The notes under the pieces: model-generated | Told to the model about the DNA's origin: nothing | The model's input: the letters and a program-made list of their open reading frames with translations, nothing else | The model's database searches: none | Origin: an uncultured Collinsella sp. | Lineage (GTDB): Bacteria > Actinomycetota > Coriobacteriia > Coriobacteriales > Coriobacteriaceae | NCBI GenBank assembly: GCA_934668345.1 | Contig: CAKUNE010000002.1 | Location: forward strand, 124,001-188,000 | Direction: 5' to 3' | DNA: 64,000 bases | Position numbers and translations under genes: made by a program | Shown: positions 49,184 to 58,460 of the stretch, piece by piece | How the letters are laid out: each line of letters opens with the position of its first letter | Position numbering within the stretch: the stretch's first letter is position 1

Positions 49184-51529
49184 CTATGAACGACCCCGTA
49201 AAAACTCAAGGGACACCAATGCAATGTCATCGTCCAGCGCCGATTCGGTAAATCGGTCGAGCTCGCCCAAGACCTTGCCGCAGATTCCCGATACGCCCTC
49301 ACCCGAGACAGAGAGCAGAAGGTCACGAAGGCGCTGCTCGCCAAAGAAAGCACCCGAGCGGTCACGTGCTTCGATTGTTCCGTCGGTGTACATAAATAGC
49401 ATGTCACCAGGAGCGAACGTAAACACGCCTGTCTCGTACACCATGCTCTCAAAGGCACCGATTACCCCCGATTGGCATCCAAGCAGCTCGACCTCTCCCC
49501 CACGAGCCTCGTCGCCACCCAGCGGCATCGACTCTGGCCTGATGACCATGGTCGGAGGATGGCCCGCCGAACAATACGTTGCGCGTCCGGCTTTAAGGTC
49601 AATCTTGGCGATAAAGGCCGTCACGAACGTCTCGACCCTCGAAAAGCCCATGAGCATGCTGTTAAGGGAGCGTGCCATGCGGGCCGGTCCAGCGCCCTCC
49701 CAGGCATATGCCGTCAGGGCCGTCTTGACGAGCGCGGACATCGATGCAGCCTCAATGCCTTTGCCAGACACATCGCCCAGAATCATGACGGCGCAATCGT
49801 CGGGAAGACGGATGAGCGTATAGAAATCGCCGCCGACCAACGCCGAGTTCGTTGCCGACAGGTACACCGAATCGGTTGCGATACCCGGAACATCCCCCAG
49901 TGAATTTCTCATGCCAATCTGAAGGGTCTGAGCGATATGGCGCTCCTCACGCTTTTGAGATTCGCCTTCATAGATCAGTTCAAAGTCATGAGCCAAGTGC
50001 ACCAAGTAGTCATATTCAAGGTCATCAATCGGCTCTTGGCTACCATCACGAAGCAGCAGCGCGCGCGTCGTCGGGCTCTTTGCAACAGAAGCAGGAACAA
50101 TCGCGTCGTTACTGTGCTTGCCATCACCCTCAGAGCGCGGGCGCCCCGCCTCGATGCCGGTGTCGACGTAGAGACCCTGGCAAGGCAGACCATGCGCCCT
50201 AAGCCAGCCTCCCATAGGCATCGATTCGTCAACGCGAGTTATACGGACGTGTTTAAGGTCCTCGACACTCGTGCCGCCCAAAGCAGATGCCTCAAAGCCA
50301 TCAGGGCCAGCCCCCAGACGTGCCGCTGGCGCCGTCGTGGAAAAGAAAAGCTTCTCGGGATCGTCCGGCAAGGCAACGCGACTGCCGCCTTCAAAATCTA
50401 TGACATAGGAGTCCAGACTGGCGTCATACTCAACAGGGCAAAAATGGCAGTTGAGCATATTGCAGATCTCGGACGATACCGCCTGGGTAGCCGCGGCGGA
50501 ATCGTCTAGAAAGGTAAACAACTCATCACGTAAGACATTGAGCGAGCGGCCAAGCTCGGCCGTGCGACGAGAGCGAAGGCTCGATGCCATGCCGACCAGC
50601 TGGATAGACAGGTAATCGCAAATGACCTCGAGTACATTAACGTCATAGGCGAGCGGTGCCTGGGGGCGTTTCCAACCAACTTCCAGCACGCCAAGGATCT
50701 GCGTACCGTAAAAAACGGGAAGACAGATCTCGCTGCGGTACGGAGGCATATCCTGCACGCGCAACAGGTGCTTAGAACGATTGTCCAGGTCCATGAACAT
50801 ACCGGAGGCGGCCCTATCGCCCTCAAGGTCCTGTTGAATCGACAAGCGACAGGCACGCGACTCGCGAAGAACATACGTCGGAATGCCAGCGCCATACGGC
50901 AAAAACTCGGGCAGGTAGCTGTCGTACAGCTCCTTGGAAACACCGCGTAGCTTAAAACCGCCGCTCTCAGAAAAATAGATAGCGGCACCCGAAGCATCGA
51001 GCGTTCCTACAAGCTGGTTCAAAACGGTATCAAGCAGGCTGGGTAACTCATCGGAGCCCACAGTGCTCATAATGACCGAGAGCGTGCCAGAGAGACGCTT
51101 GTTCGCCACTCTAAGCTCCGATAACGCACGCTTGAGCTGGCGGTCGTGCGAATACTGCTCTTCGATGCTATGAAGCGCCACCAGAACACGCGGCGCACGG
51201 CGCCCAAAGATGCGCGGGGGCGTTACGGAGCCCGCGCGAACCAAGACGGGGATAAAAGAGCCGTCACTCAGCTTGAGCATCAGTTCGTTCTCGGAGCCAT
51301 CAGTTTCAAATGGCAGACGATGTTCCGTTGCACGTTCAAAAGCGGACGAGTACAGGACGTCTTTAACATCTCCACCGATGACGTCGACGCGTTCCTCGCA
51401 CATCAAACCAAGTAAGCGATTATTTACATGCAAAATGGTTCCGTCGAGCTCGCAAATAATGACAGCATCGCTCGTGATCTCGACCAATTGGGCAACGTCT
51501 GCCCACTCGTTGCGCTCAAGCGTTTCCAT
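49184..51529 (-). CDS. PAS-GAF-PP2C (SpoIIE/RsbU-type) phosphatase
   Basis: 781-residue sensor phosphatase. It has an N-terminal PAS domain (about 10-115, SDAVIICELDGTILHVNNRL), a GAF domain (about 150-300), a second degenerate GAF-like region (about 320-500) and a C-terminal SpoIIE PP2C domain (about 545-780). The metal Asp residues are in GGDFYTLIRL, LGDVSGKGIEAA, YTDGTIEARDRSG and DDDIALVSLEF. It should dephosphorylate the STAS part of the following gene's product in response to a cytosolic signal; there is no membrane span. ATG 51529 has GTGAGG. tRNA-Leu and its terminator lie just upstream. Confidence 0.9.
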   Translation of the reverse strand: METLERNEWADVAQLVEITSDAVIICELDGTILHVNNRLLGLMCEERVDVIGGDVKDVLYSSAFERATEHRLPFETDGSENELMLKLSDGSFIPVLVRAGSVTPPRIFGRRAPRVLVALHSIEEQYSHDRQLKRALSELRVANKRLSGTLSVIMSTVGSDELPSLLDTVLNQLVGTLDASGAAIYFSESGGFKLRGVSKELYDSYLPEFLPYGAGIPTYVLRESRACRLSIQQDLEGDRAASGMFMDLDNRSKHLLRVQDMPPYRSEICLPVFYGTQILGVLEVGWKRPQAPLAYDVNVLEVICDYLSIQLVGMASSLRSRRTAELGRSLNVLRDELFTFLDDSAAATQAVSSEICNMLNCHFCPVEYDASLDSYVIDFEGGSRVALPDDPEKLFFSTTAPAARLGAGPDGFEASALGGTSVEDLKHVRITRVDESMPMGGWLRAHGLPCQGLYVDTGIEAGRPRSEGDGKHSNDAIVPASVAKSPTTRALLLRDGSQEPIDDLEYDYLVHLAHDFELIYEGESQKREERHIAQTLQIGMRNSLGDVPGIATDSVYLSATNSALVGGDFYTLIRLPDDCAVMILGDVSGKGIEAASMSALVKTALTAYAWEGAGPARMARSLNSMLMGFSRVETFVTAFIAKIDLKAGRATYCSAGHPPTMVIRPESMPLGGDEARGGEVELLGCQSGVIGAFESMVYETGVFTFAPGDMLFMYTDGTIEARDRSGAFFGEQRLRDLLLSVSGEGVSGICGKVLGELDRFTESALDDDIALVSLEFLRGRS

Positions 51530-51559
51530 CGTGAACCTCACCGTCTATCGGTAACAAAA

Positions 51560-51577
51560 AAGCCTCCGAAGAGGCTT
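51560..51577 (-). terminator. Terminator of tRNA-Leu
   Basis: AAGCCTC-CGAA-GAGGCTT hairpin; the complement continues with a T6 run before the PP2C gene. Confidence 0.88.
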
Positions 51578-51588
51578 CTCAAATGCGA

Positions 51589-51678
51589 TGGTGTCGGAGG
51601 CGGGACTTGAACCCGCATGACCAAAAAGCGGTCACTAGCACCTCAAGCTAGCGCGTCTGCCAATTCCGCCACTCCGAC
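51589..51678 (-). tRNA. tRNA-Leu (anticodon GAG)
   Basis: 90 nt class II tRNA with encoded CCA. Acceptor GTCGGAG/CTCCGAC, anticodon loop TTGAGGT, and a long variable arm. Confidence 0.95.
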
Positions 51679-51822
51679 ATGCTATGTTGTTGATTCGCAG
51701 TTCTTTTTGTTAGACCCGCGCGTTCAACGAGGAAGATAATAACCTATGTTTCGAGAACTGTGCAAGCACTTTTTTGAAAAAAGTTTACGAATTTGTAAAT
51801 GTGCAGGTAAACTGACCTGTTC

Positions 51823-51947
51823 GGGCAGGAATGAGGTTGCTTTCCAACGCGTCCTCGGGCATGCGGCATTATTTTGATCCGCGCTTCGCGCTACAAAATA
51901 ATGCCGCCCCCTGCGGAATGCGTTGGAAAGCAACCTCATTCCTGCCC
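51823..51947. repeat. Nested palindrome of the GTCCTC/CTGCGG family, copy 2
   Basis: Outer arms 51823-51850 and 51920-51947: 28 bp, exact. Inner arms 51863-51876 and 51894-51907: 14 bp, exact (GCGGCATTATTTTG). The 17-nt loop holds GCGC-TTC-GCGC. Spacers are GTCCTCGGGCAT and CCCCTGCGGAAT; GGG and CCC in them can extend the inner stem. Confidence 0.85.
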
Positions 51948-52036
51948 TAGGGGCACGTACTCCAGGCACCGTTCTCAAACATGTTCTGGGGCTGATATAA
52001 ATTTAGTGGCTCGGCTTTGCCGAGCCTATATATAAG

Positions 52037-52062
52037 GAGGCCGGAGCTAAAGCTCCGGCCTC
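52037..52062. terminator. GC-rich hairpin downstream of oppF
   Basis: GAGGCCGGAGCT and its exact complement, 2-nt loop. Next to it GGCTCGGC-TTT-GCCGAGCC (52010-52028). Neither has a clean T-run, so a terminator role for the opp operon is probable only by position. Confidence 0.5.
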
Positions 52063-52127
52063 GCTCAAATTCTTATTAGATTAAGTGAGCGATCAGGGAA
52101 TCGCACTCCCCCTGCCGAGCTGCCACA

Positions 52128-52259
52128 GGGCCCGTGTTGGACTTAGTTTTCAGAACATTCCGCAGACCAGGAAACCCCCTTATCCGCAGCTCCGAAGGAG
52201 CAGGATAAGGGGGTTTCCATGGTCGAGGACGTTCTGAAAACTAAGTCCAACACGGGCCC
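52128..52259. repeat. Nested palindrome of the GTCCTC/CTGCGG family, copy 3 (inverted)
   Basis: Outer arms 52128-52156 and 52231-52259: 29 bp, exact. Inner arms 52170-52185 and 52203-52218: 16 bp, exact (GGAAACCCCCTTATCC). The 17-nt loop holds GCTCC-GAA-GGAGC. On the complement, spacers read GTCCTCGACCAT and TGGTCTGCGGAAT, matching copy 2, while no stem sequence is shared with it. The right end is 14 bp after the oppF stop codon on the complement. Confidence 0.85.
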
Positions 52260-52273
52260 GGACAAACAACCGA

Positions 52274-53302
52274 CTACAGGTCGATGTGCGATTCCTTAAT
52301 CGGGAACGGCTCCGCGAAGTGGCAGGCACAGCAGTGGCCCGGTGCGACTTCCTTAAACTCAGGCAGCTTCTCGGAGCAAATGCCCTGAGCGATCGGGCAA
52401 CGCGTGTGGAAACGGCAGCCGGTCGGCGGATCCAGCGGTGACGGCGGATCGCCGGCGAGGATGATGCGCTTACGAGTCTTCTGGATATCCGGATCGGGAA
52501 CCGGCACGGCAGACAGCAGCGACTGCGTGTACGGATGGTGGGGCTCGCTGTAGAGCGTCTTCCAGTCCGAAACCTCGACCATCTTGCCCAGGTACATAAC
52601 GGCAACGCGATCGGAGATGTGCTGCACGACGGACAGGTCGTGGGCAATAAACAGGTATGCGGTACCGAACTTGTCCTGGAGCTCCTTAAGAAGGTTCAGA
52701 ACCTGGGCTTGAATGGAAACATCCAGAGCAGAAACCGGCTCGTCGCAGATAATCAGCTTGGGCTTCAGCGCAAATGCACGGGCGATGCCGACACGCTGAC
52801 GCTGACCGCCGGAGAACTCATGAGGATAGCGGTTAATGTGCTCTGGGTTCAGTCCGACAACGTCGAGAAGCTCGCGGACACGCTCAATACGCTCCTCCTT
52901 GGTGCCCACGCCGTGAATGGTCATGGGTTCGGAAACAATCTCGCCGATGGTCATACGAGGGTTGAGCGAAGCATAAGGGTCCTGGAAGATGAACTGCATC
53001 TCGCGACGCATGTCCTTGATCTCAAGCTTACTCATTTCGGCAACGTCTTTGCCCTGGAAGAACACTTTGCCTGCCGTCGGCTTAGTCAGGCGCATGATGG
53101 TGCGGCCCGTGGTGGACTTACCGCAACCAGACTCGCCGACCAAGCCAAAGGTCTCGCCCGGATAAATCTCGAACGAAATGTCGTTCACAGCAGAGACGAC
53201 GCGTTTGGAAAAACGCTTGGCGAACATGCCGGACTCTGCGGGGAACTCCTTAGAGAGGTGCTCGACCTTCAGCAGCGGAGTACGCTCGTTGGTATCTGCC
53301 AT
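52274..53302 (-). CDS. oppF: Oligopeptide ABC transporter ATP-binding protein
   Basis: 342-residue ATPase of the Dpp/Opp family. Walker A is GESGCGKST, the signature FSGGQRQRVGIARAF and Walker B LIICDEPVSALDVS. The C-terminal oligopeptide extension has CRFHTRCPIAQGICSEKLPE with four Cys (4Fe-4S cluster type). It is last gene of oppABCDF. Its ATG overlaps the stop of oppD (TAATG). It powers import jointly with OppD. Confidence 0.93.
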   Translation of the reverse strand: MADTNERTPLLKVEHLSKEFPAESGMFAKRFSKRVVSAVNDISFEIYPGETFGLVGESGCGKSTTGRTIMRLTKPTAGKVFFQGKDVAEMSKLEIKDMRREMQFIFQDPYASLNPRMTIGEIVSEPMTIHGVGTKEERIERVRELLDVVGLNPEHINRYPHEFSGGQRQRVGIARAFALKPKLIICDEPVSALDVSIQAQVLNLLKELQDKFGTAYLFIAHDLSVVQHISDRVAVMYLGKMVEVSDWKTLYSEPHHPYTQSLLSAVPVPDPDIQKTRKRIILAGDPPSPLDPPTGCRFHTRCPIAQGICSEKLPEFKEVAPGHCCACHFAEPFPIKESHIDL

Positions 53303-54393
53303 TACGCCTCGCCTCCCTTCTTGGAATCCTTGCGCGTACGGGACGTCTCAGGAGCGTTCTTGAGAAACTCGGGGTCACCGGAGTAGTGGCACGCAGAGTA
53401 ATGACCAGACTCGGTGACAACGCGCTCGGGGCGCTGCTTGCGGCACTTGTCCGTCGCATAGGGGCAACGAGGAGAGAAGACGCAGCCCTCAGGCAAGTTC
53501 ATGAGCGAAGGCGGGTTGCCGTGAATCGGCGTAAGCGGCTTCTTCTCTTCGATGGCCTGCTCCGGGATGGAGCGGATAAGGCCCCAGGTGTAGGGGTGGC
53601 GGCTCTCGTAGAAGATTTCCTCAGCAGTACCGAACTCGACGGGACGGCCGGCGTACATAACCATGATCTTATCGGCCATATCGGCAACGACGCCCAGGTC
53701 ATGGGTAATCATGATAATGGCGTTGCCGTTCTTCTCCTGCATCTCCTGCATGAGCTCGATAATCTGAGCCTGAATGGTAACGTCCAGAGCCGTCGTGGGC
53801 TCGTCGGCAATCAGGATATCGGGATCGCAGGCAAGAGCCATAGCGATCATGACGCGCTGACGCATACCGCCAGAGAACTGGTGCGGATACTCATTGACGC
53901 GCTTCTCGGGCTCGGGAATACCAACGAGGTCCAAAAGCTCGGTGGCGCGCTTGAGCGCCTCCTGCTTGGAGTAGCCACGGTGCAGACGAAGACCCTCGCC
54001 CACCTGCTTGCCGATCTTATAGACCGGGTTCAAGGAGGTCATAGGATCCTGGAAGATCATCGCGATGTCGTTACCGCGAATGTGCTGCATCTCTTCCTCA
54101 GTCATCTCGAGGATAGAACGACCGCGATAGCGAACGTCGCCGCCCTCAATCTTTCCCGGAGGCATCGAGATAAGGCCCATGATGGTCATGGCGGTCACGG
54201 ACTTACCGGAGCCGGACTCACCGACGACACCAAGGGTCTCGCCACGATCGAGCGTGTAGGACACACCATCGACAGCGCGAACGACGCCATCCTCGGTGTG
54301 GAAATACATCTTAAGGTCGTCGACCTCGAGCAGATGCTGGCCCTCGGGAACCGGCTGGTCCTTCAGGTCCACATAGTTCTTGTTCTTCTTCAT
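53302..54393 (-). CDS. oppD: Oligopeptide ABC transporter ATP-binding protein
   Basis: 363-residue ATPase. Walker A is GESGSGKSV, the signature FSGGMRQRVMIAMAL, Walker B ILIADEPTTALDVT, and the C-terminal Cys motif CVFSPRCPYATDKCRKQRPE. It stands between oppC (2 bp gap) and oppF (1-bp overlap). It pairs with OppF to drive the OppBC channel. Confidence 0.93.
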   Translation of the reverse strand: MKKNKNYVDLKDQPVPEGQHLLEVDDLKMYFHTEDGVVRAVDGVSYTLDRGETLGVVGESGSGKSVTAMTIMGLISMPPGKIEGGDVRYRGRSILEMTEEEMQHIRGNDIAMIFQDPMTSLNPVYKIGKQVGEGLRLHRGYSKQEALKRATELLDLVGIPEPEKRVNEYPHQFSGGMRQRVMIAMALACDPDILIADEPTTALDVTIQAQIIELMQEMQEKNGNAIIMITHDLGVVADMADKIMVMYAGRPVEFGTAEEIFYESRHPYTWGLIRSIPEQAIEEKKPLTPIHGNPPSLMNLPEGCVFSPRCPYATDKCRKQRPERVVTESGHYSACHYSGDPEFLKNAPETSRTRKDSKKGGEA

Positions 54394-54395
54394 CC

Positions 54396-55331
54396 TTATG
54401 CGTCCTTCATCTTGACGTCGAGGGCGTCGCGCAGACCGTCACCCAGCAGGGTGAAGGCGAGCACCGTCGAGAGAATTGCCAGACCGGGCATGATCATCAT
54501 CCAGGGAGCAGTCAGAAGATACTGCTGACCGTCCTGAATCATGGAGCCCCACGAAGGCGTAGGCGGAATAACGCCCATGCCGAGGAAGGACAGAGCGGAC
54601 TCGGTCAGAATGGCGCCACCAATGTTCATAGTCGCGTAGACCACGATGGAGGCAACGGAGTTCGGGAAGATATGACGCACGACGATACGAGCATCGGATG
54701 CACCCATCGCGCGCGCAGCGTCAACATAGTCGTTTTCCTTGACCGTCAGGATCGCGGATCGGAAGACGCGCGCAATAGAAGGCCAGCCGAGAATACCGAT
54801 GGCGATAAAGACATTCTGAAGACCACGGCCGATAACGGCGATCATGGCGACGACGAACAGCACGTACGGGAACGCTAGGAAGATATCCGCAAAGCGCATG
54901 ATGATCGTATCCCAGATTCCGCCGTAGAAACCGGCCAGAGCACCCATGACCAGACCGATCACCGTGGAGATGGCGGTGGCCATAATGCCGACGGACAGCG
55001 AAACGCGTGCACCGTAGATAACGCGGACGAGAATGTCGCGACCAAGGGCGTCGGTACCAAACGGATGCTCGGCACACGGAGCCAGCAGCGACGTCTCGGC
55101 CATGGTAGTCGAGTCGGAAGCCGTCGGCGACCCGAGCCAGGGCTTAGCCCACAGGTCGGCGGTCAGGGCAACCACAACGACGATGATGATCCAGCAAACA
55201 CCGATAACGGCGAGCTTGTTCTTGCGAAGACGCTTAAAAGCGTCGCCCCACAGCGTGCGGGACTTAGCGGGAGCAGATGCGGCCTTAGTGGCGGTAGCCT
55301 GCCCCTGAGACTGAGAATCAGTTTCCTGCAT
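54396..55331 (-). CDS. oppC: Oligopeptide ABC transporter permease
   Basis: 311 residues. A cytoplasmic N-terminus of about 35 residues is followed by one membrane span, then the five-span permease core with the EAA loop DAARAMGASDARIVVRHIFPN. Preceding residues PFGTDALGRDILVRVIYGAR are the OppC_N/DppC signature. It forms the channel with OppB. It starts 14 bp after oppB. Confidence 0.93.
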   Translation of the reverse strand: MQETDSQSQGQATATKAASAPAKSRTLWGDAFKRLRKNKLAVIGVCWIIIVVVVALTADLWAKPWLGSPTASDSTTMAETSLLAPCAEHPFGTDALGRDILVRVIYGARVSLSVGIMATAISTVIGLVMGALAGFYGGIWDTIIMRFADIFLAFPYVLFVVAMIAVIGRGLQNVFIAIGILGWPSIARVFRSAILTVKENDYVDAARAMGASDARIVVRHIFPNSVASIVVYATMNIGGAILTESALSFLGMGVIPPTPSWGSMIQDGQQYLLTAPWMMIMPGLAILSTVLAFTLLGDGLRDALDVKMKDA

Positions 55332-55345
55332 GAGACGTACCTCCC

Positions 55346-56383
55346 TTAGGCCTTATCCGACGGACCGCCAAGGCGGATGCGCGGGTCGAGGAATGCATAG
55401 CTAATGTCGACGAGCAGGTTGATCACCATAACGACGACAACGATGAGCGTAACGCCGCCCATAACGATGGGCCAGTCACGCATGCTGATGGCGCGGTAGA
55501 CCTCAGAGCCGATACCGGGCCAGTTAAAGACCGTCTCGGTCAGGATGGCGCCCGAAAGCATGCCGCCAAAGTCGACACCAATATAGGTAACGACGGGGAT
55601 GAGTGCATTCTTAAGCGCATGCTTGATGATGATCGCGCGATTGGAGAGACCCTTGGCCTTTGCCGTGCGGATGTAATCCTGGTTCATGACGTCGAGCAGC
55701 TGCGAACGCATGATGCGGGCAGCATAGGCGGTCGAAACCGAAGCCAGCGTAATGGTCGGAAGCACATAGTGCATCCAATCCTGATACTGAGAGCTGGCAC
55801 CGCCGGCACCCGAAATCGGCATGGAGAAAGCGCCGCCGGTGGCATCCTTAAGGATGACGCCAAAGAACAGCTGCAGCAGCATACCGAGCCAGAAGGCAGG
55901 AACGGCAACGAGGATCGACGTGGTCAGCGTTACCAAAATATCCCAGAAGGAGTAACGCTTTACTGCCGAAATGATACCCGCACCGATACCCATGATTGCC
56001 TCGAGCACGATGGCGCACGCGGCGAGTTTAACCGTATACGGATACTTCTGAGCAAAGATTTCCGCAACCGGCAGCTTGCGCTGATACGAATTGCCCAGAT
56101 CGCCATGAAGCAGACCATTCATGTAATTCAAGTATTGGTCCACAAGCGACGTTGGAACGGGATCGCCGTTCTCGTCAAGGATCGCGTTGCCGTCCTCGTC
56201 CGCCTGGACCAGGTGATAGCGCACGCGAAGTTGAAGCTCCACCTCGGGGGACAGAGCCTTGTCTCCACCGATCAGCTTGATCGGATCTCCCGGCACGATG
56301 TTCTGGAGGGCGAACAGAATCAGCGTAACGCCCAAAAATACCGGGATGAACTGAAGCACACGTTTAACGATGTACTTACCCAT
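55346..56383 (-). CDS. oppB: Oligopeptide ABC transporter permease
   Basis: 345 residues and six membrane spans. YIVKRVLQFIPVFLGVTLILF is at the N-terminus, with the signature GDLGNSYQRKLPVAEIF and the EAA loop IRTAKAKGLSNRAIIIKHALKN. A stretch of about 40 extra residues with Asp/Glu (VQADEDGNAILDENGDPVPT, about 60-80) lies in the first extracytoplasmic loop. It is 156 bp downstream of oppA, behind a hairpin. Confidence 0.93.
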   Translation of the reverse strand: MGKYIVKRVLQFIPVFLGVTLILFALQNIVPGDPIKLIGGDKALSPEVELQLRVRYHLVQADEDGNAILDENGDPVPTSLVDQYLNYMNGLLHGDLGNSYQRKLPVAEIFAQKYPYTVKLAACAIVLEAIMGIGAGIISAVKRYSFWDILVTLTTSILVAVPAFWLGMLLQLFFGVILKDATGGAFSMPISGAGGASSQYQDWMHYVLPTITLASVSTAYAARIMRSQLLDVMNQDYIRTAKAKGLSNRAIIIKHALKNALIPVVTYIGVDFGGMLSGAILTETVFNWPGIGSEVYRAISMRDWPIVMGGVTLIVVVVMVINLLVDISYAFLDPRIRLGGPSDKA

Positions 56384-56413
56384 ACCACTCCCCTATCTAG
56401 GGATTAACCTAAA

Positions 56414-56443
56414 TGGGATGCCGATCGCCAGACCGGCATCCCA
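56414..56443 (-). terminator. Hairpin between oppA and oppB
   Basis: TGGGATGCCG/CGGCATCCCA 10-bp stem. No strong T-run follows. Probably a partial terminator or stabiliser that raises oppA over oppBCDF expression. Confidence 0.6.
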
Positions 56444-56539
56444 AAATTACCATCAGCCAGTTTACCCCAGGTTAGGGAGAACTGTATGTTTCCCATGAGG
56501 TCTACGTAAATACTTGACCCTCACGGAAGCTGCAAACTC

Positions 56540-58216
56540 TTAGGCGAGCTCGGCGGTACCCAGCTCGGCGTGCTTCTGCGGATCGACATAGAGGTGCTTG
56601 ATGCGATCGGAGCCGGCGATGGTGTGCGTGTAGAACATCACCGGGATGACCGGGCAGTCGGCAGCGACCATTGCGTCGGCCTCCTGCATCTTAGCGACGC
56701 GCTCTTCGTCGTCAACCGTGGTACGAGCCTCGTCGACCTTGGCGTCGAACTCGGGGTTGTTGTAACCGGAGCGGTTGTCGCCACCGAGGGAGTCGGAGTG
56801 GAACAGCGGATACAGGAAGTTGTCCATGATCGGGTAGTCGGCAATCCAGCCCAGACGACCGAACTGATAGTTGAAGTTCTGGTACTGCTCGAGCAGGGCA
56901 GACCACTCAGGGGTATCGGAAGTAGCGGTAACGCCCACCTTGGCGAGGTCACCGATGATGGACTCCATGATCTCCTTGTGGCCACCGTCCTGGTTGTAGG
57001 AAAGGGTCACGTTAATGCCACGATCGCCGTTAGCGCCAGCGGGAGCAACCTTGTCGAGGTACTCGTTGGCCTTGTCGACGTCGTAGGCGCAGAACTCCCA
57101 TGCGCCCTCCTTGTAGCCATCGATGCCCGGAGGAACAATGCCGTCGGCGGGGGTACGGGTACCCTTGAAGATGGTCTTGCAGATGGCCTCACGGTTAATG
57201 GCCAGGGAGATGCCCCTACGCAGGTCGGCGTTGTTGAACGGCTCGGCCGTGTTGTTGCAGGTCAGGTAGTAGGTGGAAGGCTCGGCGCCGAGCAGCATGT
57301 GCTCGCCGTCACCCATGGTGTAGCCGTCCTTGGACACGCCGCGATCCTTCTTGGCAGCGTCGATCTGAGCAACGGGAACGTCGCAGATATCGAGGTTACC
57401 GGCCTGGAACTCCTTATAGGCGGTCTCCATGTCCTTGATGACCTGGAAGTGGATGCCATCGATCTTGGCCTTTTCGCCATAGTAATCGTCGAACTTCTTG
57501 AGGTTGATCTCCTGACCATCCTCCCACTTGCCGTCCATCATGAACGGGCCGTTACCGATCGGGGCAAGGTAGAAGCTCTTAACATCGGACTCGGCGCACT
57601 CGGGAACCGGGGACAGAGCCGGGTGAGAGGCGACGAAGGGGAAGTCGGCGTAAGCGGAAGACAGCTTGACGACGAGGGTCTCATCGTCGGGGCAAGTAAC
57701 ACCGCTGAGCTCGGTAGCGTTACCGGCAAGCAGGTCGTCATAGCCCTCGACCATGGAAAGGTGATAGGAGACCTCGGAAGGGCCGTACTCGGTAGCGATA
57801 GCCGACTTGGTGTTGACCAGACGCTCCCAAGCGAGCTTGAAGGACTTGGAGGTAACGTCGTCACCGTTGTGGAACTTGGCCTTCTTGATCTTGAAGGTGA
57901 ACTCGGTGGCGTCGTCGTTGGCCTCGAAGGACTCGCAAGCCAGCGGGACAATCTTGCCCTTCTCGGCGTCATAAGAGGTCAGAGCGTCGAACAGCTGGTA
58001 GTTAACCTGAGTGCCCTGGTCCTCCTGGACGTTGTAGGGGTCGATGCAGACCGGGTTGTTGATGTAGAAGTTCAGCGTCGAACCGGACTCAGAACCGGAA
58101 GCGTCGCCGCCCTTCTTGCCGCATGCGGCAAGAAAAGCCATGGAGCTCGCAGCAAGGGTACCGCCGACAAAGGCGCGACGACCCATAACGGGCTGGTGGA
58201 ACATAGAATCAGCCAT
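56540..58216 (-). CDS. oppA: Oligopeptide ABC transporter substrate-binding lipoprotein
   Basis: 558-residue SBP_bac_5 receptor for peptides. The N-terminus has a twin-arginine sequence MGRRAFVGG before a hydrophobic stretch and the lipobox LAAC, so export may be by Tat. Family segments seen are the N-terminal FYINNPVCIDPYNVQEDQG, TFKIKKAKFHNGDDVTSKSF and FNNADLRRGISLAINREAIC. ATG 58216 has AAGGAGG. It is first gene of the opp operon. A possible promoter is TTGCAA with 17-bp spacing to CATAAC (complement, about 58300-58330). Confidence 0.92.
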   Translation of the reverse strand: MADSMFHQPVMGRRAFVGGTLAASSMAFLAACGKKGGDASGSESGSTLNFYINNPVCIDPYNVQEDQGTQVNYQLFDALTSYDAEKGKIVPLACESFEANDDATEFTFKIKKAKFHNGDDVTSKSFKLAWERLVNTKSAIATEYGPSEVSYHLSMVEGYDDLLAGNATELSGVTCPDDETLVVKLSSAYADFPFVASHPALSPVPECAESDVKSFYLAPIGNGPFMMDGKWEDGQEINLKKFDDYYGEKAKIDGIHFQVIKDMETAYKEFQAGNLDICDVPVAQIDAAKKDRGVSKDGYTMGDGEHMLLGAEPSTYYLTCNNTAEPFNNADLRRGISLAINREAICKTIFKGTRTPADGIVPPGIDGYKEGAWEFCAYDVDKANEYLDKVAPAGANGDRGINVTLSYNQDGGHKEIMESIIGDLAKVGVTATSDTPEWSALLEQYQNFNYQFGRLGWIADYPIMDNFLYPLFHSDSLGGDNRSGYNNPEFDAKVDEARTTVDDEERVAKMQEADAMVAADCPVIPVMFYTHTIAGSDRIKHLYVDPQKHAELGTAELA

Positions 58217-58460
58217 GCCATCCTCCTTATGAGATAGGACAAAGAAATGTTCAGTCGGACATATGTCGAGACAATCCGATCCGAACCATCAAAACGCCGC
58301 CCGCTGCTATGGCTGGTTATGCACAACAGGCCAACGTTTTGCAATACAGTAGCGCATTTTATTCACGATTTGGGGCTAATTCCGGTTAACGGTCGAGAAT
58401 TTCTTTAGTTGGGCGAAGTATGTGGGGATATTTTGACTCTGTTACAAGTCTGTAAACAAA

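Larger units (their letters stand above)
51679..52273. other. 595-bp gap with two nested palindromes and two hairpins
   Basis: No gene. In order: palindromic element 51823-51947, a solitary GTTCTCAAACAT motif (51971-51982), hairpins at 52010-52028 and 52037-52062, and palindromic element 52128-52259. Almost all the sequence is inverted-repeat DNA, between tRNA-Leu and oppF. Confidence 0.7.
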
